Of a stretch of DNA of 64,000 nt, positions 51,069 to 60,656 are shown one piece after another. A program made the position numbers and the translations under genes. The DNA comes from SNAP01 sp049671745 (lineage in GTDB: Bacteria; Bacteroidota; Bacteroidia; Bacteroidales; Marinifilaceae). How positions within the stretch are numbered: position 1 is the first letter of the stretch; each line of letters starts with the position of its first letter. The DNA is taken from assembly GCA_049671745.1 (NCBI GenBank), contig JBATVL010000087.1, positions 1 to 64,000 on the forward strand, in the 5' to 3' direction. The notes below the pieces were generated by a model that searched no databases, had not been told where the DNA came from, and worked only from the letters and a program-made list of their open reading frames with translations.

Positions 51069-51704
51069 ATGGAGAAACGTAAAATAAAGAGCTCTAAAGG
51101 CATTGGTCCGGCACACAATGGAACATACACTTCTTACTACCCTAGATCAGGAAAAACTGTAATAAAAAGTAAACCTAGAAGAAGAAAAGCAGATGAATGG
51201 TCAGATAAACAAAGACAAGCTAGAGTAAGATTTAATGCACTTTCATATTTTGCATATGCAAACAAAACGGCTGTAATAAATCCTATATGGAATTTATCTC
51301 CAGAGAACAGACATACGGGTTATAGTCTTTTCATGAAACATAACAGCAAAGCTTTCGGAGCCATTGGCGAACTTACGGATGCTTCTCTTGTAAATGTTTC
51401 AAATGGCTCACTCCCTGTCCCCACCAACATTAGCATAAAAAAAGGTGAGGAGAAAAAAACTTTTGATATTTCATGGTCTCAAGATGAATTTAATTTCAAG
51501 AATCAATATGAGGATACTCTAGTATATGCTTTACTTGTGGAAGATACTATGATAGAGGTGAATTATACCAATATAAAACGTGAGGCTCTATTTTCTTCAA
51601 TAGAAGTAAAGGAGGATGAAGATTTTAACGATTATATATACATCTTTTTTACAAATAAAGATAGAACTGCTTTTTCGAATAGCAGGGCTCTGAAAATGAA
51701 ATAG
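51069..51704 (+). CDS. DUF6266 family protein
   Basis: This 211-residue soluble protein starts MEKRKIKSSKGIGPAHNGTY and has the basic segment KSKPRRRKADEWSDKQRQARVRF with LSYFAYANKTAVINPIWN, the DUF6266 signature. The C-terminal half has a beta-rich fibronectin-like pattern (VPTNISIKKGEEKKTFDISW). The function is unknown; the basic stretch suggests nucleic-acid or surface binding. No signal peptide. It stands alone 279 nt downstream of the 11-bp repeat cluster and ends at a hairpin shared with the S41 protease gene. Confidence 0.75.
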   Translation: MEKRKIKSSKGIGPAHNGTYTSYYPRSGKTVIKSKPRRRKADEWSDKQRQARVRFNALSYFAYANKTAVINPIWNLSPENRHTGYSLFMKHNSKAFGAIGELTDASLVNVSNGSLPVPTNISIKKGEEKKTFDISWSQDEFNFKNQYEDTLVYALLVEDTMIEVNYTNIKREALFSSIEVKEDEDFNDYIYIFFTNKDRTAFSNSRALKMK

Positions 51705-51727
51705 GAGGTATGATAATAAAACAAAAA

Positions 51728-51759
51728 AAATAGCTGTCAGGAGATCCTAACAGCTATTT
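51728..51759. terminator. Bidirectional terminator between DUF6266 and S41 protease
   Basis: AAATAGCTGT (51728-51737) pairs with ACAGCTATTT (51750-51759), and an inner AGGA/TCCT continues after one mismatch. An A run precedes and a T run follows. Confidence 0.8.
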
Positions 51760-51800
51760 CTAAATAATATGTAATAATATGACCTAAAAGCCATTCTTAG

Positions 51801-53405
51801 TTATTTCAATATCTTTTCGTATCTGTTCTTTTGAAGAACCTCAACTGCTTTCTTGAAGATAAGGTTTTCCTTATTAAGTATCTTAAAGGTTTCGTTCATC
51901 TCCCAAAGATCTCTAGCTACATAAGCTTTCACCTGTCTTTTAATCTCAGGCACCATCATAGGGTAACTAATTGTATCCTTTTTAACACCTTCTTTTTCGC
52001 CTTTAGAAACAATATCTTTAACCATTGCATCAGTAACGCGGAATTTTCTTTCGAACTTCTTAAAGTTAGGGTATTTAGATTTTAGCATATCTCTATTCTT
52101 GTCGATATAGTCTATAACCCAAGGGTAAAGAATGTTTTTAGCCGATAGTCTGTTGAAGTAGCTATAGTTTTTTGTTGTGTCTATAGGTACAAATACATCA
52201 GGTATTATACCTCCACCACCATATACTGTTCTTTTTAAGATTTTAGTCTGGAACTTTAATGAGTCGGCAACTTGTATACTGTCTTTGTTTACTAGTTCGC
52301 CTGATTGATATCTCTTTAAGATGTCGTATCTATAAGCTAGAGCTCCTTTGTCGTAAGGTTTCTGTATACATCTTCCACTAGGAGTGAAATAATGCGCTAT
52401 AGTTAAACGTACCATTGATTTATCTGTTAGAGGGAATTGACGTTGTACTAGTCCTTTTCCGAAAGAACGATGTCCTACTATTACTCCTCTATCCCAATCT
52501 TGCACTGCTCCTGATACAATTTCAGAGGCTGATGCAGAATTTTCGTTAAGCATTATAACTAATCTTCCTTTTTCGAAAAGTCCTTTGTATTTTGCTTTGT
52601 TTGTACTTTTTAGAGCTGCTACACCGTCAGTATAAACAATCAATTTGTCTTTGTCTAGAAGATGATCCGATATGTTTATTGCTGCTCCTAGATATCCACC
52701 ACCATTACCTGTAAGGTCGAAGATTAGGTCTTGCATTCCTTCTGCTTGTAATTTCTTTACGGCTTTCTCGAATTCTTCTACTGTTGTTGCCGCAAATCGT
52801 GATAGTCTTATATATCCTATTCTGTCGTCAACCATATAAGAAGCATCTATACTGTGTAAAGGTATGCGGTCTCTTACTCTTGCAAAATCTATTAATTCTT
52901 TCTCTCCAGATCTTTTAACTCTAAGATCAACTCTTGAGTCTTTAGGGCCTTTGAGGTTTTTACGTACTTGTTTGTTTGTTAATTTTACTCCAGCTACATT
53001 TTTACCGTCAATTGTAAGTATTCTGTCGCCTGCTCTTAGTCCAAGTCTTTCTGATGGTCCGCCAGGAATTGTAGCAACAACCATTAGAGTGTCTCTTAGT
53101 ATATTAAACTGTATCCCTATTCCGAAAAACCCTCCTTGTAGAGGTTCGTCCATATCTGCAAGGTCTTCTTCACTTATATAAACCGAATGAGGATCAAGTT
53201 CTGATAATACTTTTGTTATCGCTTGCTCTGTTAATTTCTTAACATCTGCCTTTTCTACATAAAAAGCATCAATCAAAGCCATTAAACGTTGATACTTATA
53301 TGTTTGTTGCATTACCTCTTCATTCATCTGAGCACTTGCTGGTTTTGCTCCAACAAAAGCAATAAAAACAAAGGCAAGTAACAAATAGTTTAATAATTTC
53401 TTCAT
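51801..53405 (-). CDS. S41-family C-terminal processing peptidase
   Basis: This 534-residue protein has a signal peptide ending in ASAQ, a PDZ domain (about 85-170, GGFFGIGIQF and GPSERLGLRAGDRIL) and the S41 core with the catalytic Ser-Lys pair: S292 in NSASASEIV and K317 in FGKGLVQ. It cuts proteins from their C-termini in the periplasm, using the PDZ domain to hold substrate ends. Length and order fit CtpA/Prc-type Bacteroidota enzymes. It converges on the DUF6266 gene, and 54 nt separate it from the upstream phosphoesterase gene on the same strand. Confidence 0.93.
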   Translation of the reverse strand: MKKLLNYLLLAFVFIAFVGAKPASAQMNEEVMQQTYKYQRLMALIDAFYVEKADVKKLTEQAITKVLSELDPHSVYISEEDLADMDEPLQGGFFGIGIQFNILRDTLMVVATIPGGPSERLGLRAGDRILTIDGKNVAGVKLTNKQVRKNLKGPKDSRVDLRVKRSGEKELIDFARVRDRIPLHSIDASYMVDDRIGYIRLSRFAATTVEEFEKAVKKLQAEGMQDLIFDLTGNGGGYLGAAINISDHLLDKDKLIVYTDGVAALKSTNKAKYKGLFEKGRLVIMLNENSASASEIVSGAVQDWDRGVIVGHRSFGKGLVQRQFPLTDKSMVRLTIAHYFTPSGRCIQKPYDKGALAYRYDILKRYQSGELVNKDSIQVADSLKFQTKILKRTVYGGGGIIPDVFVPIDTTKNYSYFNRLSAKNILYPWVIDYIDKNRDMLKSKYPNFKKFERKFRVTDAMVKDIVSKGEKEGVKKDTISYPMMVPEIKRQVKAYVARDLWEMNETFKILNKENLIFKKAVEVLQKNRYEKILK

Positions 53406-53459
53406 AAATATTATTTTTCCTTAATTATAATCGGATATTCAAGTATACAAATATAGTAA

Positions 53460-53957
53460 TTAACATCTAGTACCTAACTCTATAAGATCTAAATCTTTTA
53501 TTTCTCTAAAATCTATAGTGAAACGTATGGCTGTACTTACTTTGTGCATGCCGTAATTACCCGCTGCTCCTGGGTTCATGTGTAATATTCCAAGATGTTT
53601 GTCGTTCATAACCTTAGCTATATGCGAATGGCCTGAGATAAATAATCGTGGGGGGTTGGTGTATATCTTTGGACATACACTTTTGTCGTAGCGTCCAGGG
53701 TATCCTCCTATGTGCGTCATCCATACGTCTACTCCTTCACACAAAAATCTTTTATGTTGTGGATACACTATTCTTACGTCTTGCCCGTCTATGTTACCAT
53801 GTACGGCTATCAACTTTTTAAACTTGGCAAGCTCGTCGGCGGTTTCTATATTGCCTATGTCTCCTGCATGCCATATCTGATCACAGTCTTTAAAGAACTC
53901 AAATAATTTTGGGTCTATATATCCGTGAGTATCCGAAAGTAGTCCTATTCTTGTCAT
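53460..53957 (-). CDS. YfcE/MJ0936-type metallophosphoesterase
   Basis: This 165-residue cytoplasmic phosphodiesterase has the metal-binding motifs LSDTHG (residues 7-12), HAGDI, VHGNIDGQD and SGHSH in the right order for the calcineurin-like fold. The related enzymes cleave phosphodiesters with two Mn ions; the natural substrate is not known. I chose the ATG at 53957 (MTRIGLLSDTHG). The frame is open 23 codons further upstream but those residues are not family-like. It is divergent from prfC. Confidence 0.9.
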   Translation of the reverse strand: MTRIGLLSDTHGYIDPKLFEFFKDCDQIWHAGDIGNIETADELAKFKKLIAVHGNIDGQDVRIVYPQHKRFLCEGVDVWMTHIGGYPGRYDKSVCPKIYTNPPRLFISGHSHIAKVMNDKHLGILHMNPGAAGNYGMHKVSTAIRFTIDFREIKDLDLIELGTRC

Positions 53958-54004
53958 ATTATAATCTATCCGTATAGTATTAAATACAAATATCATTTTT
54001 TTAT

Positions 54005-54012
54005 TACATTTG
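54005..54012 (+). promoter_or_regulatory. -7 promoter element of prfC
   Basis: TACATTTG fits TAnnTTTG, 33 nt before the ATG. The same octamer precedes era and nusB. No -33 element is evident. Confidence 0.5.
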
Positions 54013-54044
54013 TACCAAATATTCAATACAATAATTTAGTTAGA

Positions 54045-55622
54045 ATGGGATTTAAAGAAGAGATATTAAGACGACGCACTTTTGGTATTGTCAGTCACCC
54101 CGATGCAGGTAAAACAACATTAACAGAAAAACTACTTCTTTTTGGTGGTGCAATTCATATTGCTGGTGCAGTAAAATCAAATAAGATTAAGAAGACTGCT
54201 ACATCCGATTTCATGGAGATAGAGAGACAGAGAGGTATTTCTGTTGCTACTTCTGTTATGGGATTTGAATACAATGGTCATAAAATAAATATATTAGATA
54301 CTCCAGGTCACCAAGACTTTGCGGAGGATACTTTCAGAACTTTAACGGCTTGTGATAGCGTTATCATTGTTATTGATGCGGCTAAAGGTGTTGAGACTCA
54401 GACTCGTAAACTTATGAAAGTTTGTAGAATGAGAAAAACTCCTGTTATTGTATTCGTTAATAAGATGGATAGACCTACTCAAGAGCCTTTCGATCTTCTT
54501 GATGATATTGAGAAAGAACTTGAAATTACTGTACATCCTTTGTCTTGGCCTATTAATCAAGGTTACGATTTTAAAGGCGTGTATAATATGTTCGAGAGTA
54601 GCCTTTCTTTGTATTCTCCTAACTCTACTACCCTTCCTGAGGCTATTAGTATTGCAGATTTAAGCGATCCTAGATTAGATAAATATGTGGGTGATGAGGA
54701 TGCCTCTGAACTTAGAGATAATATTGAGATCATTTCTGACCTTTATGGCGATTTGAATGTAGAGGATTATCTTGCTGGTGAAACAGCTCCTGTATTTTTC
54801 GGTTCTGCACTTAATAATTTTGGTGTTCAAGAATTACTTAATTGTTTCTGCAAAATTGCTCCTACGCCTCGTCCTAAAGAATCGGAAGAGAGATTAGTGA
54901 GAGCCAATGAAGAGAAATTTACTGGTTTCGTGTTTAAGATTCATGCTAATATGGATCCTAACCATAGAGATAGAATTGCTTTTGTGAAAATAGTTTCTGG
55001 TACTTTTAAGAGAAACACGAATTATCTTCATATTCGCCAAAACAAGAAAATGAAGTTCTCTACTCCTACAGCTTTTATGGCGGAGAAGAAATCTATTGTT
55101 GATGAGGCTTTCCCTGGGGATATTATTGGTATTCACGATACGGGTAACTTTAAAATTGGTGATACTCTTACTGAGGGTGAGATTATTCATTATAAAGGTA
55201 TTCCTTCTTTCTCTCCAGAGTTGTTTAAATATATAGAGAATGCTGATCCTATGAAGTCTAAGCAGCTTGCTAAGGGTGTTGATCAGCTTATGGATGAGGG
55301 TGTGGCTCAGTTATTTACATCTCAGTTTAATGGTCGTAAGGTTATTGGTACCGTTGGTGCTCTTCAATTCGAGGTTATTGAATATAGATTGCTTCATGAG
55401 TATTCTGCTTCTTGTCGTTGGGAACCTATTCACCTTCATAAAGCTTGTTGGATAGAGTCTAAAGATGAGGCTGAATTGGCCGATTTTAAACGTCAGAAGT
55501 ATCAGTATATGGCTAAAGATAAACAAGGTAGAGATGTGTTTCTTGCCGATTCGTCATATATGCTTCAGATAGCTCAAGCAAATTATAAAAACCTAACATT
55601 CCACTTCACTTCAGAATTTTAA
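54045..55622 (+). CDS. prfC: Peptide chain release factor 3 (RF3)
   Basis: This 525-residue translational GTPase releases RF1/RF2 from the ribosome after termination. The G motifs are SHPDAGKTT (18-26), RGIS (65-68), DTPGHQDF and NKMD. The tail domain with GAVGALQFEV-type TVGALQFEVIEYRL and the SCRWEPI block is characteristic of RF3 as opposed to EF-G. Length is normal. The thioesterase gene follows 6 nt after the stop, so both are on one message. Confidence 0.96.
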   Translation: MGFKEEILRRRTFGIVSHPDAGKTTLTEKLLLFGGAIHIAGAVKSNKIKKTATSDFMEIERQRGISVATSVMGFEYNGHKINILDTPGHQDFAEDTFRTLTACDSVIIVIDAAKGVETQTRKLMKVCRMRKTPVIVFVNKMDRPTQEPFDLLDDIEKELEITVHPLSWPINQGYDFKGVYNMFESSLSLYSPNSTTLPEAISIADLSDPRLDKYVGDEDASELRDNIEIISDLYGDLNVEDYLAGETAPVFFGSALNNFGVQELLNCFCKIAPTPRPKESEERLVRANEEKFTGFVFKIHANMDPNHRDRIAFVKIVSGTFKRNTNYLHIRQNKKMKFSTPTAFMAEKKSIVDEAFPGDIIGIHDTGNFKIGDTLTEGEIIHYKGIPSFSPELFKYIENADPMKSKQLAKGVDQLMDEGVAQLFTSQFNGRKVIGTVGALQFEVIEYRLLHEYSASCRWEPIHLHKACWIESKDEAELADFKRQKYQYMAKDKQGRDVFLADSSYMLQIAQANYKNLTFHFTSEF

Positions 55623-55628
55623 TATATT

Positions 55629-56012
55629 ATGGAAAAAGAATTAAAAGAAGGATTAAGCTTTAAACAAACAATTACTGTTGAAACTAAACATACTGCTAAA
55701 ACATGGGGTTCTGGTAACCTTGATGTTTATGCAACTCCAGCTATGGTTGGATTAATGGAAAATACTGCTCTTAAATGTATTTCGGAGTATATTGAAGAGG
55801 GAAATGATACTGTTGGTATAGAAATTAATACTCAGCATATTAAAGCTACTTTGGTTGGAAAAGAGGTTTCTTGCGAGGCTGTTTTAACAAAAGTTGATGG
55901 TAAGAAACTTTTCTTTGAAATCAAGGCTTGGGACGAAGTTGGAGAGATTGGTTCGTCAAAGCACACTCGATTTATCATAAATACTGAAAAGTTCCTGAAC
56001 AGACTAAAATAA
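55629..56012 (+). CDS. Hot-dog thioesterase of the fluoroacetyl-CoA-thioesterase type
   Basis: This 127-residue protein has the hot-dog fold blocks TWGSGNLDVYATPAMVGLMENTAL, VGIEINTQHIKATLVGKEV and SSKHTRFIINTEKF. The family hydrolyses short-chain acyl-CoA thioesters, and the T-E-H residues near GLMENTA and NTQHIKATLVG fit the FlK-like subgroup. It is translationally coupled to prfC by a 6-nt gap, an association I cannot explain from function. Cytoplasmic. Confidence 0.85.
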   Translation: MEKELKEGLSFKQTITVETKHTAKTWGSGNLDVYATPAMVGLMENTALKCISEYIEEGNDTVGIEINTQHIKATLVGKEVSCEAVLTKVDGKKLFFEIKAWDEVGEIGSSKHTRFIINTEKFLNRLK

Positions 56013-56102
56013 TTGACTAAATCACCTATTTTACATGTAAATAACTTGTCTTTGTTGATATTATGTTTTATTTTTATAATTGTAAATTAAAAAAAGAAAA
56101 TA

Positions 56103-56504
56103 ATGTCAGAGAACACACTAACAGAAGTTATGGATTGGAGCAACAAAACAGTTCTTATTGCAGAAGATGCTGATGATAATTATTTCTTATTATCAGCTAT
56201 ACTAAAGAAAACCAAACTTAATCTGATTCGTGCCAAAAATGGCCAAGAAGCAGTAGATATTTGCAAAGAGAATGATAATATTGATGCAATATTAATGGAT
56301 TTAAGTATGCCTTTGATGGATGGACTAGAAGCGACGGTATTAATTAAGGCATTTAATAAAGATATCCCTATCATTGCTCAAACAGCTTATGCGATGGAAG
56401 CAGATAGAGATAGAACGGTTAAAGCCGGATGCGACGATTATATATCGAAACCAATAAGAAGGAATGTTCTTATTGAACTTTTAAATAAATATATCAATAG
56501 ATAA
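56103..56504 (+). CDS. Single-domain response regulator (receiver only)
   Basis: This 133-residue protein is a lone receiver domain: acidic pair E21-D22, phospho-acceptor D66 in AILMDLSMP, T94 in AQTAYAM and K116 in YISKPI. The first 12 residues (MSENTLTEVMDW) precede the fold. It has no output domain, so it acts as a phosphate relay or by protein binding. No histidine kinase is encoded nearby. It lies 90 nt downstream of the thioesterase gene. Confidence 0.93.
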   Translation: MSENTLTEVMDWSNKTVLIAEDADDNYFLLSAILKKTKLNLIRAKNGQEAVDICKENDNIDAILMDLSMPLMDGLEATVLIKAFNKDIPIIAQTAYAMEADRDRTVKAGCDDYISKPIRRNVLIELLNKYINR

Positions 56505-56527
56505 TATTAATTCTAAATACTTTTTAT

Positions 56528-56556
56528 AAATTCGCTTTTGTACAAAAAGCGAATTT
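56528..56556 (+). terminator. Terminator after the receiver gene
   Basis: AAATTCGCTTTT (56528-56539) pairs with AAAAGCGAATTT (56545-56556), 12 bp with a short loop, followed by a T run and 9 nt before the uvrB start. Confidence 0.85.
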
Positions 56557-56565
56557 TTTTTTATT

Positions 56566-58569
56566 ATGAAATTTGAGCTAACATCTGAATTCAAACCGAC
56601 AGGAGATCAACCAGAGGCGATTAAACAGCTTACTGAGGGATATAATGATAATGTTCAACATCAGACATTACTTGGCGTGACAGGCTCTGGAAAGACCTTT
56701 ACAGTGGCTAATCTTATACAGGAGGTACAGAAGCCTACTCTTATTCTTAGTCATAATAAGACTTTGGCTGCTCAGTTGTATGGAGAGTTTAAGAAATTCT
56801 TCCCTAATAATGCGGTTGAGTATTTTGTGTCTTACTATGATTATTATCAACCTGAGGCTTATCTGCCTACTTCTAATACTTATATAGAGAAAGATTTGTC
56901 TATTAACGAGGAGATAGAGAAACTTCGTCTTAGCACTTCCTCTGCCCTGCTTTCGGGTAGGAAAGATATTATTGTGGTGTCTTCGGTTTCTTGTATTTAC
57001 GGTATTGGTAATCCTGAGAATTTTAAAGATAGCGTTATCTCTCTTAATAAAGGACAGACTATAGGTAGAAACCTGCTTCTTAGAATGTTTGTGAATTCTC
57101 TTTATAGTAGAAATGAGATTGAATTCTCTAGAGGTACTTTTAGAGTGAAGGGAGAAACTATTGATATTTTCCCCGCTTATGCAGATATTGCTTATAAAAT
57201 ACTTTTCTGGGATGATGAAATAGAATCTTTAGAATCATTCGACCCTATTAGCGGCAATATAATTGAGTCTTTCGATAATATTAGCATTTATCCTGCCAAT
57301 ATCTTTATGACGGCTAAAGAACGAGTACATGAGGCTATAGGAGAGATACAGAATGACTTGTTTAAACGTGTAGAGTACTATAAGTCGGTAGGAAAGTTTG
57401 TAGAAGCTAAAAGAATTGAAGAGAGAGTTAGTTTCGATATTGAGATGATAAAGGAAATTGGACATTGTCCAGGTATAGAGAATTATTCTAGATATTTTGA
57501 TGGTCGTAAAGCTGGTTCAAGACCTTTCTGTTTATTAGATTATTTTCCAGAAGATTTCCTTACTGTTATTGATGAGAGTCATGTGACGATTCCTCAGATT
57601 AGAGCTATGTTTGGAGGAGATAGTGCTAGAAAGAATAATCTTGTTGATTATGCTTTTAGATTGCCTGCAGCCATAGATAATAGACCTCTTAAGTTTGAGG
57701 AGTTCGAGGAGATTACTAATCAGACAATTTATGTGAGTGCTACTCCTGCTGATTATGAACTGGAGAAGAGTGAGGGCGTTATTGTTGAACAAGTAATTAG
57801 ACCTACTGGTATTCCTGATCCTGTTATTGAGATAAGACCGTCTCTTAATCAGATTGATGATTTGATGAATGAGATAAATGATAGGGTTGTGAAGAAAGAA
57901 AGGGTGCTGGTTACTACTCTTACTAAACGTATGGCTGAGGAATTGAGTAAGTATTTTACTTCTAATAGTATTAAATGTAGATATATTCACTCTGATGTGG
58001 AGACTCTTGACAGGATTAAGATTATGGAGGACCTGAGAAATGGGGTCTTTGATGTGCTTATTGGTGTTAATTTATTGAGAGAGGGATTAGATTTACCTGA
58101 GGTTTCTTTAGTTGCTATATTGGATGCAGATAAGGAGGGTTTCTTACGCTCGGCTCGTTCTTTAACACAAACTGCTGGTAGAGCTGCAAGGAATGTTAAT
58201 GGTATAGTGATTATGTATGCCGATAAGATTACAAAATCTATGCAGCTTACTATTGATGGTACCAATAGCAGAAGGCTTAAACAAATGGAGTATAATCTGG
58301 AACATGGAATAACTCCTAAGCAAATTACTAAGTCTAAAGAGTCTATTATGAATATGGCTAAGAAAGAGCATGTTTATATGGAACCTACCGAAATAGATAT
58401 TGCATGCGATCCTGTTGTGCAGTATATGAGTGATGATGCTTTAGTAAAAGCAATAGCAAAGACTAAGATTAATATGAAAAAAGCAGCTAAGGAAGAACGT
58501 TTTATTGAGGCTGCAAGACTGAGAGATGAGATGTTTAAATTGGAGAAGCTTTTAAAAGAGAAGAAATAA
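56566..58569 (+). CDS. uvrB: UvrABC excision nuclease subunit B
   Basis: This 667-residue helicase-like damage-recognition subunit has the Walker A GVTGSGKT (about 38-45), the beta-hairpin region (YYDYYQPEAYLPTSNTYIEKD in part: YYDYYQPEAY), DESH, RTAGRAARN and the C-terminal UVR domain (about 625-660, EERFIEAARLRDEM). UvrB opens damaged DNA with UvrA and helps UvrC to cut. Length is normal. It follows the receiver gene after a terminator and converges on the sigma-factor gene. The promoter must lie very close to the start or within the receiver region. Confidence 0.97.
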   Translation: MKFELTSEFKPTGDQPEAIKQLTEGYNDNVQHQTLLGVTGSGKTFTVANLIQEVQKPTLILSHNKTLAAQLYGEFKKFFPNNAVEYFVSYYDYYQPEAYLPTSNTYIEKDLSINEEIEKLRLSTSSALLSGRKDIIVVSSVSCIYGIGNPENFKDSVISLNKGQTIGRNLLLRMFVNSLYSRNEIEFSRGTFRVKGETIDIFPAYADIAYKILFWDDEIESLESFDPISGNIIESFDNISIYPANIFMTAKERVHEAIGEIQNDLFKRVEYYKSVGKFVEAKRIEERVSFDIEMIKEIGHCPGIENYSRYFDGRKAGSRPFCLLDYFPEDFLTVIDESHVTIPQIRAMFGGDSARKNNLVDYAFRLPAAIDNRPLKFEEFEEITNQTIYVSATPADYELEKSEGVIVEQVIRPTGIPDPVIEIRPSLNQIDDLMNEINDRVVKKERVLVTTLTKRMAEELSKYFTSNSIKCRYIHSDVETLDRIKIMEDLRNGVFDVLIGVNLLREGLDLPEVSLVAILDADKEGFLRSARSLTQTAGRAARNVNGIVIMYADKITKSMQLTIDGTNSRRLKQMEYNLEHGITPKQITKSKESIMNMAKKEHVYMEPTEIDIACDPVVQYMSDDALVKAIAKTKINMKKAAKEERFIEAARLRDEMFKLEKLLKEKK

Positions 58570-58570
58570 T

Positions 58571-58598
58571 AAAGGCTTGGTCCGAGAACCAAGCCTTT
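58571..58598. terminator. Bidirectional terminator between uvrB and the primary sigma gene
   Basis: AAAGGCTTGGT (58571-58581) pairs with ACCAAGCCTTT (58588-58598), an 11-bp stem with a 6-nt loop. Confidence 0.85.
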
Positions 58599-58604
58599 AA
58601 GCAA

Positions 58605-59465
58605 TTATCCTAAAAATGTCTTTAATAACTTACTTCGAGAACTGCTTCTTAACCTTCTTATGGCTTTTTCTTTAATCTGACGTACACGTTCACGTGTTAA
58701 GCCAAATTGCTCTCCTATTTCTTCAAGTGTCATATCTTGACAACCTATTCCGAAAAATAAACGAATGATGTCTCTTTCTCTTTCTGTAAGAGTAGCTAAA
58801 GCACGTTCTATCTCTGTTGATAGAGATTCATTAATAAGTGCTCTATCCGCAATGGGAGAATCATCATTTACTAATACATCTAATAGGCTGTTATCCTCTC
58901 CTTCTACAAAAGGAGCATCAACAGAAATATGACGACCTGATACTCTAAGAGTATCGGCAACCTTATCAGCAGGTAAATCTAGACTTTCCGCTAATTCTTC
59001 TGGTGAAGGTTTTCTCTCAAATTCCTGTTCAAATCTTGAAAAGGCTTTATTTATTTTATTTAGAGAACCCACCTGATTTAGGGGAAGACGAACAATTCTT
59101 GATTGTTCAGCTAATGCCTGCAGAATACTTTGACGAATCCACCATACAGCATAAGAGATAAATTTAAAACCACGAGTTTCATCAAATTTCTCAGCAGCTT
59201 TTATCAGTCCAAGGTTTCCTTCATTAATTAAGTCTGGCAGACTAAGTCCTTGATTTTGATATTGTTTAGCTACTGAAACAACGAAACGCAGGTTGGCTCT
59301 AGTTAATTTTTCTAAAGCTTTCTGATCTCCTTTTCTAATACGTTGAGCTAATTCAACCTCCTCTTCAACAGTGATAAGGTCTTCTTTTCCAATTTCTTGT
59401 AAATACTTATCTAGAGAAGCACTCTCTCGGTTAGTGATTGATTTAGTAATCTTTAATTGTCTCAT
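58605..59465 (-). CDS. rpoD: Primary RNA polymerase sigma factor (sigma-70, Bacteroidota type)
   Basis: This 286-residue sigma factor has region 1.2 (SLDKYLQEIGKEDLIT), region 2 (NLRFVVSVAKQYQNQGL, FISYAVWWIRQSILQAL), region 3 and region 4 with HTH (LEEIGEQFGLTRERVRQIKEKAIRRL). It is short because region 1.1 and the non-conserved insert are missing, the normal state in Bacteroidota, where this factor reads the -33/-7 promoters seen through the window. A -7 element TAATTTTG (59487-59494, minus strand) lies 22 nt upstream. The 352-nt gap 59466-59817 to dapF holds no gene. Confidence 0.96.
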   Translation of the reverse strand: MRQLKITKSITNRESASLDKYLQEIGKEDLITVEEEVELAQRIRKGDQKALEKLTRANLRFVVSVAKQYQNQGLSLPDLINEGNLGLIKAAEKFDETRGFKFISYAVWWIRQSILQALAEQSRIVRLPLNQVGSLNKINKAFSRFEQEFERKPSPEELAESLDLPADKVADTLRVSGRHISVDAPFVEGEDNSLLDVLVNDDSPIADRALINESLSTEIERALATLTERERDIIRLFFGIGCQDMTLEEIGEQFGLTRERVRQIKEKAIRRLRSSSRSKLLKTFLG

Positions 59466-59486
59466 ATTCTTTCTTAAAATTCATAG

Positions 59487-59494
59487 CAAAATTA
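59487..59494 (-). promoter_or_regulatory. -7 promoter element of the primary sigma gene
   Basis: On the minus strand TAATTTTG fits TAnnTTTG. TTG repeats occur 10-14 nt upstream, closer than the usual 19-21 nt, so the -33 is not clear. Confidence 0.35.
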
Positions 59495-59817
59495 CAACAA
59501 TTTTCAACAATTTTTACTTAAATAAACTCTCTCACTCTCATTTTTACACGAATGAACCTAAACTGATGTTTAACACTCATATTATAAAAACATATCTCAT
59601 GAATTTTTACACTAACAATAATTAGAGTGACAGTCTTGAGATATACTATAATCTTACTTGCTTTTTAACTGTAATATCTATTAAATATACATACATTTAT
59701 AAGCTCATTATCTTTAAGTATAAAGCGAAATTATTATATTGCTACTATATTTAACGACTGGGAAATGAGAATGTTTTCTATTAACGTAATTATTAACAGA
59801 GATTAACAGATTTACAT

Positions 59818-60600
59818 ATGGAGATTAATTTTACTAAATACCACGGTACAGGTAATGATTTTGTTTTAATAGACAATAGAGATGGGGCTTTCCCTTTCTC
59901 TGAAAAACTTGTAGCAGGAATATGCCATAGGAGATTTGGGATAGGTGCAGATGGAGTTATGCTTATAGAGAACCAAAATGGTTATGATTTTAAAATGAAG
60001 TATTTTAATGCAGATGGAAAAAAAGGGAGCATGTGCGGTAATGGAGGCAGATGCATAGTTGCTTTTGCAAAAAAATTAGGAATTATTACTGAGCAAGCGT
60101 ATTTTTTGGCCTCTGATGGAGAGCATAAAGCTTTAATAGATGAGAATGATAAGGTGGAGCTTCATATGCAAGATGTGAACTCTGTAGAACGAGAAGATAA
60201 TTCTGTTTTCTTAAATACTGGATCTCCTCATGTAGTGAAATTTATAGAAGATCACCAGGATTTTGATACTTATAAAGAAGGTCATAAGATAAGGTATAGT
60301 GATAAATATAAAGAAATAGGTACTAATGTTAATTTTGTTTCTTTAATAAGAATGAATGAGATTACTGTTTCTACATATGAAAGAGGTGTTGAAGATGAGA
60401 CTTATTCATGTGGTACAGGATCTGTTGCAGCAGCTATTGCTACATCAATAAATATTAAGTCTGATACTAATAAATATAAGATTCACACAAAAGGTGGTAC
60501 TTTAGAAGTGAGCTTTAATAAAGCTGATGATACTTACAATCAGATTATGCTTAAAGGTCCTACTAAAGAGGCATTCTCAGGAATATATGTAGTTGATTAA
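59818..60600 (+). CDS. dapF: Diaminopimelate epimerase
   Basis: This 260-residue cytoplasmic enzyme converts LL- to meso-diaminopimelate for lysine and peptidoglycan. The two catalytic Cys are present: C73 in MCGNGGRC and C198 in YSCGTGSVAAA. The opening FTKYHGTGNDFVLIDN and GSPHVVKF blocks match the family. Length is a little under the usual 270-280. The LL-aminotransferase gene dapL, often next door in Bacteroidota, is not here. It ends at a hairpin shared with gyrB. Confidence 0.96.
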   Translation: MEINFTKYHGTGNDFVLIDNRDGAFPFSEKLVAGICHRRFGIGADGVMLIENQNGYDFKMKYFNADGKKGSMCGNGGRCIVAFAKKLGIITEQAYFLASDGEHKALIDENDKVELHMQDVNSVEREDNSVFLNTGSPHVVKFIEDHQDFDTYKEGHKIRYSDKYKEIGTNVNFVSLIRMNEITVSTYERGVEDETYSCGTGSVAAAIATSINIKSDTNKYKIHTKGGTLEVSFNKADDTYNQIMLKGPTKEAFSGIYVVD

Positions 60601-60601
60601 A

Positions 60602-60638
60602 AAAAAAGAGCTAATTCAATAAGAATTAGCTCTTTTTT
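60602..60638. terminator. Bidirectional terminator between dapF and gyrB
   Basis: A 16-bp stem (60602-60617 with 60623-60638, core GAGCTAATTC) with a 5-nt loop, starting in A6 and ending in T6. Confidence 0.9.
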
Positions 60639-60656
60639 ATATAGTGAGATACTTAA

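Noticed and set aside
40000..51700. Integrated prophage or conjugative element
   Set aside because: The island has toxin-antitoxin and transposase relics but no integrase, structural phage genes, relaxase or Tra genes, and no matching attachment repeats were found.
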